Shown: positions 42,517 to 50,110 of the stretch, in pieces
How positions within the stretch are numbered: the first letter of the stretch is position 1
How the letters are laid out: each line of letters starts with the position of its first letter
Assembly (NCBI GenBank): GCA_030653545.1
Contig: JAURZE010000007.1
Span: 1 to 64,000 of the forward strand
Reading direction: 5' to 3'
Length of the DNA stretch: 64,000 bases
From: Nitrospira sp.
GTDB lineage: Bacteria > Nitrospirota > Nitrospiria > Nitrospirales > Nitrospiraceae
Program-made: the position numbers and the translations under genes
The notes under the pieces: generated by a model
Seen by the model: the letters and a program-made list of their open reading frames with translations, nothing else
The model's database searches: none
What the model was told of the DNA's origin: nothing

Positions 42517-42870
42517 TTACGGCTTGAGCGACCGGATATAGGCCAGCAGGTCGGCTATTTGCGCCTCTTCAAACGCTCCATCAAAACTCGACATCGCCGT
42601 GCCGGGGCGCCCTTCTAGGATGGTCTTGCGCAACTGTGCATCGGTCTTCGACTGGGTCCCTTTGGCAGTCAGGTTGGCGGGCGGTGGCGTTAAATAAGCC
42701 GCCATGTCGCTGTCACCTTTGCCCGTCGGACCATGGCAGCTCTGGCAACTCTCCAGATAGATCTTCTTGCCGGCCTCGGCATTGCCTTTTGCCGCCCCCG
42801 CCATCGTCAACTCTGTCCATCCCACCATACACAGAACCGCAAACAAGCCGGGCCCTATTATTCTCGACAT
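42517..42870 (-). CDS. Monohaem c-type cytochrome
   Basis: A 117-residue protein starting at the ATG at 42870, preceded by GAGGAGGACGAGG, with signal peptide (GPGLFAVLCMVGWTELTMAG). Haem site CQSCH near residue 41, then the methionine ligand region PGTAMSSFDG and the C-terminal helix QIADLLAYIRSL. It belongs to the same group as the cytochromes at 51280 and 53874. It is the last gene of the cytochrome-rich minus-strand block. Confidence 0.9.
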   Translation of the reverse strand: MSRIIGPGLFAVLCMVGWTELTMAGAAKGNAEAGKKIYLESCQSCHGPTGKGDSDMAAYLTPPPANLTAKGTQSKTDAQLRKTILEGRPGTAMSSFDGAFEEAQIADLLAYIRSLKP

Positions 42871-42941
42871 CCTCGTCCTCCTCTGCGTTTGACACCCTCG
42901 CTCCCGGTACATCTGACGCGTCGCGCAAGACGTTTGTCTCT

Positions 42942-43598
42942 TTATTTCAGCGTCATCATGTACGCCGTGATCGCATAGATATCTTCGTCCGGCAGCGGCG
43001 GCTTCGGGATATAGGCGCCGCTCTCCGGCTCGAAGTCGTTCGGATTCTGATTGAAGCGGTACACCCAATCCGCATGCAGCCGTTCATTGATCTTGATAAA
43101 GGATGTGCTTGACGTCCCTCCCGCATACCCTTTTGCCGTCTTCGCCGGCGTGAAGTGGCAGTTCTGGCAGCCATGCTCCCGATACAGCTTTTCTCCCCGA
43201 GCCAGCTGCTCCGGTGTGCCCGGCTTCATGACGCCTTCCGTGATGCGAGCATCCTTCCGTTTCGCAAGAAACCCTGCCACCGCCTTCGCCTGATCGGGAG
43301 GCAAAGCGAGATGGCGTTTCTTGCGCTCCGGGCGAAAGTCGTAGCCGACGGGGTAATGTTTGAAGTCGGGATTCTGGAGCCACGCCATCAGCCAGTCCTG
43401 CTGATACTTATTTCCAGCCCAGATAAGATCCGGCGCCTTCTTTGTTTTGCGCGGGGCGGGCTTCCCTTCAATCCGATGACATTGCACGCACAGCGACTTC
43501 ACGATCTGTTCTCCGGGATCCGCCGCAAGCCCTATTCCGAACTGGGCCACAACCAGCACCGCTGCGAGCCAGGCCCCAAGCATCCATCTGATAGTCAC
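42942..43598 (-). CDS. Diheme c-type cytochrome
   Basis: A 218-residue exported protein with two haem sites, CVQCH near residue 37 and CQNCH near residue 145. It starts at GTG 43598 (or ATG 43583). A longer frame to 43664 is rejected because it runs through a strong hairpin. Its domains align with the first two domains of the triheme cytochrome at 46750-47760 (shared APDLIWAG, YRFNQNPNDF-type motifs). It probably docks with a membrane or periplasmic oxidase. Confidence 0.88.
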   Translation of the reverse strand: MTIRWMLGAWLAAVLVVAQFGIGLAADPGEQIVKSLCVQCHRIEGKPAPRKTKKAPDLIWAGNKYQQDWLMAWLQNPDFKHYPVGYDFRPERKKRHLALPPDQAKAVAGFLAKRKDARITEGVMKPGTPEQLARGEKLYREHGCQNCHFTPAKTAKGYAGGTSSTSFIKINERLHADWVYRFNQNPNDFEPESGAYIPKPPLPDEDIYAITAYMMTLK

Positions 43599-43624
43599 AC
43601 CACCCCTCTTAGCTCTCCACACCC

Positions 43625-43658
43625 GGCGGCGCCGCAGCCCATCGACTGCGGCGCCGCC
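43625..43658. terminator. Strong 13-bp hairpin between CBS and diheme cytochrome genes
   Basis: GGCGGCGCCGCAG (43625-43637) and CTGCGGCGCCGCC (43646-43658) are perfectly complementary with an 8-nt loop. It follows the CBS-protein stop on the minus strand by 22 bases and precedes the cytochrome start by 27. No T-run follows, so it may be an attenuator, an mRNA-stability element or a rho-dependent end rather than a simple terminator. Confidence 0.7.
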
Positions 43659-43679
43659 AAGCACACGCCGGTCGCGCGA

Positions 43680-44123
43680 TTACATTGCCGGATTCTCGAT
43701 ATCGACGCCCAATCCGATCCATGCCCGCAGAATGTCGTGGCGGGTGATCGAATGCGTCACCTTTCCGTTGCGTTGAACCGGAAGGTTCAACAGCCGCTTC
43801 TCATCCATCAGCTTGAGGGCGTCTTCGATGCTCGTCTCATCGGTCACCGCAATTCGATCCTTCCCCATGACGTCTCCGGCTGTCAGTTGATTCAGATCCT
43901 TCTCCGCGCTCAGCGCGCGCAAAATATCGAACTCGCTCACGAAACCGATAAATTGTCCCGCATCATCGACAACCGGCGCACCCGGTGTATGCGTCGTCAG
44001 CAGTTCCACCGCCACGCCCATCGCATTGTGAGTCCGGCCAAATACGAGATCGTTCGTCGCATGCACCTGCCCCACTGTCTTGAAGCCTCCGACAGGAACG
44101 CCCGGTCTGGATAACGTAGACAT
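43680..44123 (-). CDS. Tandem CBS-domain protein
   Basis: A 147-residue protein with two CBS motifs (about 15-75 and 85-145; DAGQFIGFVSEFDILRAL and RNGKVTHSITRHDILRAW). These pairs bind adenine nucleotides and often sense energy state. The ATG at 44123 has AAGGAGGGG before it. No catalytic domain is attached, so it is likely a regulatory subunit. The gene sits in the cytochrome block. Confidence 0.85.
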   Translation of the reverse strand: MSTLSRPGVPVGGFKTVGQVHATNDLVFGRTHNAMGVAVELLTTHTPGAPVVDDAGQFIGFVSEFDILRALSAEKDLNQLTAGDVMGKDRIAVTDETSIEDALKLMDEKRLLNLPVQRNGKVTHSITRHDILRAWIGLGVDIENPAM

Positions 44124-44613
44124 GAACCCCTCCTTGGTGTTGGTGAATGAAGAAACGGGCACTCTTGAATCCTCTCAAATGCCCTGCCTATTTATGTGAG
44201 GCTTCGAGGTTGAATAGGATTCGCACATCGCCTGCACAATCACTCGATAGGCTGACAATTTGGAGAGAGCGCAAGAGTCATACCTCTCTCTGTGCGTAGG
44301 CTTCATAGAAGAGCACCTGAACCCAACTACTTGATTGAGCTGATTATGAGAGAGAGAGAGTAGCGCTATGCAATGGCGTGCAGCTTATTGCCCCAGACGC
44401 GAGGCTATCGATGGCGCAAAGATACTCATCAGGTCGGCATCAGATGCGGTGAAACGCTACGATATCTGTCTTGGATGCGACTGCTGAATGACTGCAAGGA
44501 AGGAAACTATAAAGAGGGGCACTGCCGCTGAAAGGATTCTGACGGGCGTCGATGCGGCAACCGGAGCCGTCTCAAGAGGATGGCTCCGGCTTCACCGCAA
44601 TGTTGATCTCAAG
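44124..44613. other. Gene-poor spacer with hairpin and a possible 39-aa frame
   Basis: Upstream of the CBS gene and downstream of the cytochrome gene at 44614. It holds an AG-dinucleotide run near 44346-44360 and a perfect 8-bp hairpin, ccggagcc (44561-44568) / ggctccgg (44582-44589) with a 13-nt loop, lying about 25 bp after the cytochrome stop. A plus-strand frame at 44368-44487 is listed separately. Confidence 0.5.
44368..44487 (+). CDS. Possible 39-aa Cys-tailed protein
   Basis: An ATG at 44368, preceded by a purine-rich gagagagag stretch, opens 39 codons ending at TGA 44485-44487. The peptide starts MQWRAAYCPRREA and ends YDICLGCDC. The pattern CP-xx plus C-x2-C-x-C resembles a damaged zinc ribbon (the second Cys of the first pair would be Arg). 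Little else supports it, so treat it as tentative. Confidence 0.25.
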   Translation: MQWRAAYCPRREAIDGAKILIRSASDAVKRYDICLGCDC

Positions 44614-45204
44614 TTACCGGCTACAGGCTTCTCCCTCGCATCCGCCCATTCCACTTCTCGGGCCTCGATGCTCCATGCCGCCCATCCCTCCGCCAGGTCC
44701 CATTCCGGAGCCCATGCCTTCTCTGTGCCCCATCATGCCTGGCCCATGTTCTCCGGCAAAGCTTCGCTCGTATTGGATGATGGACCAGATCTCCTCATCG
44801 CTGAGTTGATCGCCAAATCCGATCATGGCCGTGCCGGGCGAACCGTGCTTGATGACCCAGTAAATCTCGCCTTCCGTCCGATGCCGCCAGAATCCATGGT
44901 GTTGAAAATTACGCGGCGAGGGGTCGAGACCGACTGCCGCCATGCCGTTGCCCGATCCGTCTTTGCCGTGGCAATTGAAGCAGGTGCCTTTGCCGTTGTA
45001 GAGCGCCTTGCCCTTCTCGACGATCTCGGCAGAATTCGGCAACGGACTCGCCAATGCGCGCGCCTCCGCCAGCTTGTCGGCCGGGACGCGCGGCTGCATC
45101 ATAGGGCGCTCGGCCGCCGACAGGGCCGATGCACTCAAGAGACCACAAGCCAGCACAACCGTCAGCATACGTGTGATTGTCATGGTCGCAATTCTGCTCC
45201 TCAT
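44614..45204 (-). CDS. Monohaem c-type cytochrome with Gly/Met-rich tail
   Basis: A 196-residue exported protein. One haem site, CFNCH, lies near residue 76; the methionine ligand is probably in PGTAMIGFGD, and the helix is DEEIWSIIQYERSF. The last 45 residues are unusual: repeated GM/GG units (HREGMGSGMGPGGGMGG), ending in GGCEGEACSR. Such Met-rich tails can bind copper or other soft metals. Its ATG overlaps the ppk2 stop by 4 bases. Confidence 0.85.
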   Translation of the reverse strand: MRSRIATMTITRMLTVVLACGLLSASALSAAERPMMQPRVPADKLAEARALASPLPNSAEIVEKGKALYNGKGTCFNCHGKDGSGNGMAAVGLDPSPRNFQHHGFWRHRTEGEIYWVIKHGSPGTAMIGFGDQLSDEEIWSIIQYERSFAGEHGPGMMGHREGMGSGMGPGGGMGGMEHRGPRSGMGGCEGEACSR

Positions 45205-46262
45205 AAATCGAGCTCCACCATCTTGCGATGAAAGCGCGTGATGATATTGGGATCCGGCGTCAGACGAATCTGCGTCTCTTCTTTGCCCTTGTAGGGCAGG
45301 AGATTCAACACATACCGCAGACTCTCCAGCCGCGCGGACTGCTTGTCATTCGCCTTTACAATGATCCAGGGACTGAAGGTGGCGTGCGTCTTGCTGAACA
45401 TTTCTTCTTTGTAGCGCGTGTAGGAATCCCACAGTTCCTGCGCCTTTTCATCGACCGGACTCAATTTCCACTGCTTCAGCGGATTCTGGCGGCGCGCCTC
45501 GAAACGCTTCGCCTGCTCCTCTTTGGAGATGGAAAACCAGAACTTGATGATGGTCACGCCGTCTTCGTAGAGCATATGCTCGAACTCGGTGACCTGCTGC
45601 AGGAAGCGCTGATGATCTTTTTTGCTGCAGAAGCCCATTACCGGTTCGACTACGGCGCGGTTGTACCAACTGCGGTCAAAAAACACGATCTCGCCCTTGT
45701 TCGGCAATTGCCGGATATAGCGCTGGAAATACCACTGGCCGCGCTCTTCATCCGACGGCTTAGGGAGCGCGACGACTCGCATGGCGCGAGGATTCAAGTG
45801 TTCCGTAAAGCGGCGAATCGTGCCGCCCTTGCCGGCCGCGTCACGGCCTTCGACCAGAATCGCTATCCGCTGGCCGCTCTCCTGCACCCACCGCTGCAAT
45901 CGAACCAGCTCGACCTGAAGCTGCTGCAATTCCTGCTCATACAGCAAGGTCTTGCGCACTTCCTCCAGATCGACCTCTTTCCGCTTCAGGAGTGTCAACA
46001 ACCCTCTTCGAGTGTTGATGCGAATCAGGTCGTCATCCGTCAACGCGTGCCCGGCGACACCGATCGCATAGGCGATCTGATCGACGGCTTTGCTCTGTCC
46101 CTGACGATAGCCATCACCTTGCCTGGGAATCGCGGTGGGAATGTCTTCCAATTCAGCAGCCAGCCGCTCTCCGTCTGTATCGGCGATGGCTTCGCCATCC
46201 CGTTCAGCCCGACGCTCTTTCCTATTCTTTGATTTGCCGGTCGACTCGTCTTCAGCAGCCAT
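45201..46262 (-). CDS. ppk2: Polyphosphate kinase 2
   Basis: A 353-residue PPK2-family kinase. Walker A is GRDAAGKGGT (139-148), and the lid/arginine motif FDRSWYNR lies at 195-202. It uses polyphosphate to phosphorylate nucleotides (or the reverse). A 110-residue N-terminal extension rich in charged residues precedes the core. It is co-directional with cytochrome genes, and overlaps the next one by ATGA. Polyphosphate would act as an energy store when electron acceptors run out. Confidence 0.9.
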   Translation of the reverse strand: MAAEDESTGKSKNRKERRAERDGEAIADTDGERLAAELEDIPTAIPRQGDGYRQGQSKAVDQIAYAIGVAGHALTDDDLIRINTRRGLLTLLKRKEVDLEEVRKTLLYEQELQQLQVELVRLQRWVQESGQRIAILVEGRDAAGKGGTIRRFTEHLNPRAMRVVALPKPSDEERGQWYFQRYIRQLPNKGEIVFFDRSWYNRAVVEPVMGFCSKKDHQRFLQQVTEFEHMLYEDGVTIIKFWFSISKEEQAKRFEARRQNPLKQWKLSPVDEKAQELWDSYTRYKEEMFSKTHATFSPWIIVKANDKQSARLESLRYVLNLLPYKGKEETQIRLTPDPNIITRFHRKMVELDL

Positions 46263-46295
46263 GACATCTCCCCCGCGTTAGACTCGATCTCTACG

Positions 46296-46655
46296 TTAGA
46301 ACACGACACTGCGATCACGTTCGGCAACGGCCTTGATGTAATCCGGCATGCCTTTAATAGATGCGCCAGCAACCAAATCGGCTCCGCCGATTTGCCTCGC
46401 CACCGCACAGGCGCCGCAGACCCATATGGGAATATTTGCAGCTTGTACCCCGGCAAGCAAGTCTTTTAGCGGTGTTAGATTCACACCATGAACATGATCG
46501 GCCGTACCCTTCCGTCCCAACGTCACCGCTTCGTTCCAGAGCCAGAGCACCACGTCGTGTCCCTGCTCTTTGGCCGCTTTCGCCGCGACGAACGGGAGCG
46601 TCGCCATCGTGGGATCATCCGTGCCTCGGCTGCCTGAAATAATAAACGTCGCCAT
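46296..46655 (-). CDS. DsrE-family sulfur-carrier-like protein
   Basis: A 119-residue DsrE/DsrF-fold protein with the core GHDVVLWLWNEAVTLG (about 32-47) and the paired cysteines C80-G-A-C83 in IWVCGACAVARQIG, where DsrE proteins carry a persulfide. Such proteins shuttle sulfane sulfur in the cytosol. The gene lies between ppk2 and the triheme cytochrome. A role in tRNA thiolation is also possible, but TusBC genes are absent here. Confidence 0.85.
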   Translation of the reverse strand: MATFIISGSRGTDDPTMATLPFVAAKAAKEQGHDVVLWLWNEAVTLGRKGTADHVHGVNLTPLKDLLAGVQAANIPIWVCGACAVARQIGGADLVAGASIKGMPDYIKAVAERDRSVVF

Positions 46656-46687
46656 CGATGAACCCTCCGTCCCTCGTCGTTCGTCGT

Positions 46688-46727
46688 TCGTATCTCGCGG
46701 GCGCTATTCACGCTTCACGAGATACGA
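46688..46727. terminator. 10-bp hairpin downstream of the triheme cytochrome gene
   Basis: TCGTATCTCG (46688-46697) pairs perfectly with CGAGATACGA (46718-46727); the loop contains a smaller gcg / cgc stem. The left flank has tandem cgttcgt units. It lies 23 bp past the cytochrome stop on the minus strand and could be a terminator or a dispersed REP-like element. Confidence 0.5.
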
Positions 46728-46749
46728 GAGACGCTTCTCCACACGTTTC

Positions 46750-47760
46750 CTATTTCGGCCCTTTGAACGTCGTCTTTAAATAGGCCATGACATCGGCCAC
46801 GCCCTGCTGCCCGATGGTCAGGCCCCAATAGGGCATGTTGGCGGATTTGCCCATCGCCGCGCCGCCGTGATTGATCATGTTGTACAGATACTCGGTCGGC
46901 ACCTCGCTGAAGTTGATATTGGCGTGGATCGCGGGTTTCGGCTCGATCGTGGCCGCAGCCGGCCCGTCGCCCTTGCCGGTCGCGCCGTGGCACTGCATAC
47001 AGTACTCTTTATAAATCACTTTGCCGCGGCCGGGGCTGGCCTTGGAGAACTCCTGACTCGTCCAGGGCTCGTAGTATTTGAAGTCAGGCACGCCCTGCAC
47101 CATCAAATAGCCGATCACGGCGCGAAGCTGCGGCTCCGTCGCATCGGCCAAAAACTCTCCGCTATGAGGCGTGAAGTCTTGTGGATTCTGCCCGAACCGG
47201 AACAGCCAATCCTGGTTGTATCGTAGTCCGGCCTTCTCTAACGCCGCACTCTGCTGGCCGCCGATGAGCTTCCCGTTTTCCTCGACCGTGTGACAGCCGA
47301 GACAGGCATGGGCCTTGTAAGCCATCCCGCCGAACGCCGCTTCGAACTTCGTCACTTTCGCCAAATCGAACGCCCCGACTTTTACGCGCGGATCCTTGTT
47401 GTGTTCGGCCAGGTAATCGGCAATCCCGTTGGCCTCGGCCTCCGAGACGGTCACATGCTTATGCGCTTCCTGCGATTGATCCCAGCGATACCCTTTGACA
47501 TACAGGGGCGCTTCTTTGCCGGTCAGCCAGCGAATCAACCAGGCCCGGTTGTACTTGCTCCCGGCCCAGATCAGATCGGGCGCCTTGAGATTGAACCGGG
47601 AGTCAGGCTGCCCTTCCATTCGGTGACATTGGACGCAGTTCTGCTGAATCAGCTCCTTGGCCTTGGGCTGATCGGCTCCGAACAACAACCGTGGTGTAGA
47701 CATCAACCCCACCAATGTCAGCAGCGCCCCTCCGACAACTACGCTCCGTCTCACGTTCAT
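46750..47760 (-). CDS. Triheme c-type cytochrome
   Basis: A 336-residue exported protein with three haem sites: C42-x2-C45-H46, C153-x2-C156-H157 and C254-x2-C257-H258. The first two domains resemble the diheme cytochrome at 42942-43598; the third (CMQCHGATGKGDG) is a class I unit like the small cytochromes nearby. Fusion of a diheme and a monohaem module is the simplest reading. It is probably a periplasmic electron hub. A signal peptide is present (VVVGGALLTLVGLMSTP). Confidence 0.88.
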   Translation of the reverse strand: MNVRRSVVVGGALLTLVGLMSTPRLLFGADQPKAKELIQQNCVQCHRMEGQPDSRFNLKAPDLIWAGSKYNRAWLIRWLTGKEAPLYVKGYRWDQSQEAHKHVTVSEAEANGIADYLAEHNKDPRVKVGAFDLAKVTKFEAAFGGMAYKAHACLGCHTVEENGKLIGGQQSAALEKAGLRYNQDWLFRFGQNPQDFTPHSGEFLADATEPQLRAVIGYLMVQGVPDFKYYEPWTSQEFSKASPGRGKVIYKEYCMQCHGATGKGDGPAAATIEPKPAIHANINFSEVPTEYLYNMINHGGAAMGKSANMPYWGLTIGQQGVADVMAYLKTTFKGPK

Positions 47761-47797
47761 GACCGCTCCTTTCCTCTATGGTGAACTCGACTACCCG

Positions 47798-48418
47798 CTA
47801 CTTCGTCAGTAACCACGTGTGTACGTCGGCGATATCTTGCTGACTCAACACCGATCCCCAGGCCGGCATCGGCCCTCGCCCATGCAGCACGGTCTCCCAG
47901 AACAGATCGTCATGTTTCAGAATCGGATTCTTCGCCAGCTTCGGCCCCATCCCGCCAGTCGCACCGGCGCCGTGACAGGCCTGGCAATTATGCTCGAAGA
48001 TGCCCGCCCCTCTTGTCGCCACGCCGACGAGCGGACCGTTGTCCGCCGGCTCCTGCGTGAGCGGCTCCGCTTTTCTCAATTCCTGATCGAGCGGCGGGAG
48101 ATGATCCGGCGCAGCCGGGTGATAACGGGCCGACAGGTACCGCACGAGCAGGTCGGCTTCATCATCGGCAATCTCCGCCCCCCAATGTTTCATCTTGTCG
48201 ACCGTCGCAGCCCAGCGGTCTTTCGGCAAGCGCTGTTGAGCCACCAGATCCGGACTGTGGCACACCGAGCAACGCGCCACGATCAGCCCTTCGGCACGCG
48301 GCGCCAGCGTTGCGCTCACCGACGCCTGATCGTCTTCCTGCGCCGCCGTCAGCACGACAAGACCGGCCACTGCCAACAACACTGCACCGATGATCGCAGA
48401 GGTACGCACTATCATCAT
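47798..48418 (-). CDS. Diheme c-type cytochrome, likely partner of the molybdoenzyme
   Basis: A 206-residue protein with a signal anchor (AIIGAVLLAVAGLVVLTA) and haem sites C50-x2-C53-H54 and C145-x2-C148-H149. Its ATG at 48418 overlaps the sulfite-oxidase-like gene stop by 4 bases (ATGA), as in sorAB-type pairs where the cytochrome takes the electrons. The second domain is close to the monohaem cytochrome at 32485-32865. Electron acceptor from the Mo centre is inferred from the coupling. Confidence 0.88.
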   Translation of the reverse strand: MMIVRTSAIIGAVLLAVAGLVVLTAAQEDDQASVSATLAPRAEGLIVARCSVCHSPDLVAQQRLPKDRWAATVDKMKHWGAEIADDEADLLVRYLSARYHPAAPDHLPPLDQELRKAEPLTQEPADNGPLVGVATRGAGIFEHNCQACHGAGATGGMGPKLAKNPILKHDDLFWETVLHGRGPMPAWGSVLSQQDIADVHTWLLTK

Positions 48419-49599
48419 ATCTGCACCGTCACAGACACACGGTCCCACCCGTTCCACAAGAACCCGCTGGGATTCCACGGACTCTCTTGGGGTTGAACCT
48501 GTCCCGCGGCATCCGTCGCACGACAAAGGATCGTCACGGCCCCGGCCCCCTTGGGCTTCCACAGGAACTGCCATTGCCGCCAGGCATAGGGCTCGTCTTC
48601 GCCGACCAGCCGCGCCGGCTCCCAGGTCTTGCCGTCATCGAACGAAAGCTCCACGGTCGCCACAGCCTCTTCTCCGCTCCAGGCCACGCCCTGCACAGTG
48701 ACCGGTCCTCGCCCGACCTCATCGCCGTTGACGGGTGAAGCGATCAGTGACTTCACGACCATCGCCTCCACGGGAACCATCGACGTCCCCGGCAGGCCGG
48801 AGTTCGGTTGGATGGCCGTGACCGGCACACGATACGCCGTCTGCATGTAATACCCCTTGGCTTCGTCTGCCTGCACCGTGATCTCCGTCAACCATTTGGT
48901 ACAGGAATCCGCCATCCAGCCCGGAGTAATGACTCGCAACGGCGCGCCATGCAACAACGGCAAGGGGCGTCCATTCATCTCATACGCCAGGATCGTGTCC
49001 GGATGAACGGCTTTCTCCAACGGGATGCTTCGCGTAAACAATGGAACAGAGGCCACAACCGGGCGATCAGCGCCTTGGAGTTGCACGTGCTTCGCGGCCG
49101 GCCGTAGGCCGGCTTTGGCCAGCACGTCCCGCAGCCGCACACCAGTCCATTGCGCATTGCCGACCGCGCCGCGCTCCCATTGCACACCCGGCACCTTCGG
49201 ACGATGGAACGCGCGCCCGTTGCCGCTACATTGGACGACGGCCGTGATCGTTACCCGTTCAAACTCTTTGAGATCCCTGAGTGTGAGTTCCAACGGATGT
49301 TCGATCAATCCCCCGACATGCAGCCGCCAATTGGCCTCGGCAATCAATTCGGGCGCGGGCGGACCGAAATGACTTCTTACGAAAAATCGATGATTAGGGG
49401 TCACATAGGACGTGAATTCGCGCACGGGCGTTTCCGCATCGTACGGTCGCATCACGCGTACGGTCTGCGGGCCGGTTTCCGGTGACGCTGTCTGCTGGGC
49501 CAGCGCCGGTCGCATCTGACGCCAGACCGCGAGTCCGCCGATCATAGCGGCCATCCGCTTGAACAGTGTTCGACGGGAGGATGACACGGACTCGCTCAT
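48415..49599 (-). CDS. Tat-exported sulfite-oxidase-like molybdopterin enzyme
   Basis: A 394-residue sulfite-oxidase-family protein. The twin-arginine motif SRRTLFKRM (R9-R10) starts at the ATG at 49599. The Mo-binding domain has the cysteine ligand C124 in VVQCSGNGR, then the VQWERGAVGNAQWTGVRL block; the C-terminal dimerisation domain has ATVELSFDDGKTWEPARL. Enzymes of this family oxidise sulfite to sulfate, or reduce other substrates (YedY type). The cytochrome neighbour favours a dehydrogenase. It overlaps both neighbours by ATGA. Confidence 0.88.
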   Translation of the reverse strand: MSESVSSSRRTLFKRMAAMIGGLAVWRQMRPALAQQTASPETGPQTVRVMRPYDAETPVREFTSYVTPNHRFFVRSHFGPPAPELIAEANWRLHVGGLIEHPLELTLRDLKEFERVTITAVVQCSGNGRAFHRPKVPGVQWERGAVGNAQWTGVRLRDVLAKAGLRPAAKHVQLQGADRPVVASVPLFTRSIPLEKAVHPDTILAYEMNGRPLPLLHGAPLRVITPGWMADSCTKWLTEITVQADEAKGYYMQTAYRVPVTAIQPNSGLPGTSMVPVEAMVVKSLIASPVNGDEVGRGPVTVQGVAWSGEEAVATVELSFDDGKTWEPARLVGEDEPYAWRQWQFLWKPKGAGAVTILCRATDAAGQVQPQESPWNPSGFLWNGWDRVSVTVQI

Positions 49600-50009
49600 G
49601 GATGCACTCCCGTTGCATGAGGATTGAGCTGGATCGTGACGGGCGGGGCGCCGGAGAAAGATTGATGCACCGTGCACCCGTGGGCGACCTTCAACAAGCG
49701 CTCTTTCATGTCCGGCGTGAGACGATGCGGCAACCGGATCGTCAATACCATCTTCCCCACGCGATGAGGTCCCTCGGCCATCTCCCACTCGGCATCCACC
49801 CCGAGGCCGTCACGGGAAATGTCATGCCGTGCGCAGAACTGCCCGACGAAGTAACCGACGCAGCTGGCGACCGAGCCGACAAAGAGTTCGACCGGACTCA
49901 TCCCCGCATCGTGGCCGCCATCTTCTTCCGGCTGATCGGTCACCACACGATGCCGACCGCTGGTGACGTCGTATCTGGTGCCACCGTGATACGCGACCGT
50001 GAGTTTCAT
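49596..50009 (-). CDS. OsmC-family protein
   Basis: A 137-residue protein. The start at 50009 (RBS aggagcg) is chosen; the stop overlaps the molybdoenzyme ATG. The OsmC fold is shown by GMSPVELFVGSVASCVGYFV with its cysteine, and the later HGCTVHQSFSGAP with C. OsmC/Ohr proteins reduce organic peroxides using paired cysteines, and some relatives act on persulfides. A second OsmC gene is at 51846. Confidence 0.85.
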   Translation of the reverse strand: MKLTVAYHGGTRYDVTSGRHRVVTDQPEEDGGHDAGMSPVELFVGSVASCVGYFVGQFCARHDISRDGLGVDAEWEMAEGPHRVGKMVLTIRLPHRLTPDMKERLLKVAHGCTVHQSFSGAPPVTIQLNPHATGVHP

Positions 50010-50110
50010 GTCATCCGCTCCTGCGTCCTTCGTGAATGGAGAGCGCGACAGGCGCGACTCGCCAAGATGAAACTTCCAACCCGTCACGCGTTTCTCGCAC
50101 GTCTCGCGCA

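Noticed and set aside
43599-43664. Longer N-terminus for the diheme cytochrome starting near 43664
   Set aside because: Those codons fall in the 13-bp hairpin and have no signal-peptide character; the GTG at 43598 gives a proper signal.
44488-45231. Plus-strand frame of 247 codons opposite the Gly/Met-tailed cytochrome
   Set aside because: The opposite strand has a signal peptide and CFNCH haem site; the plus-strand translation is low complexity.
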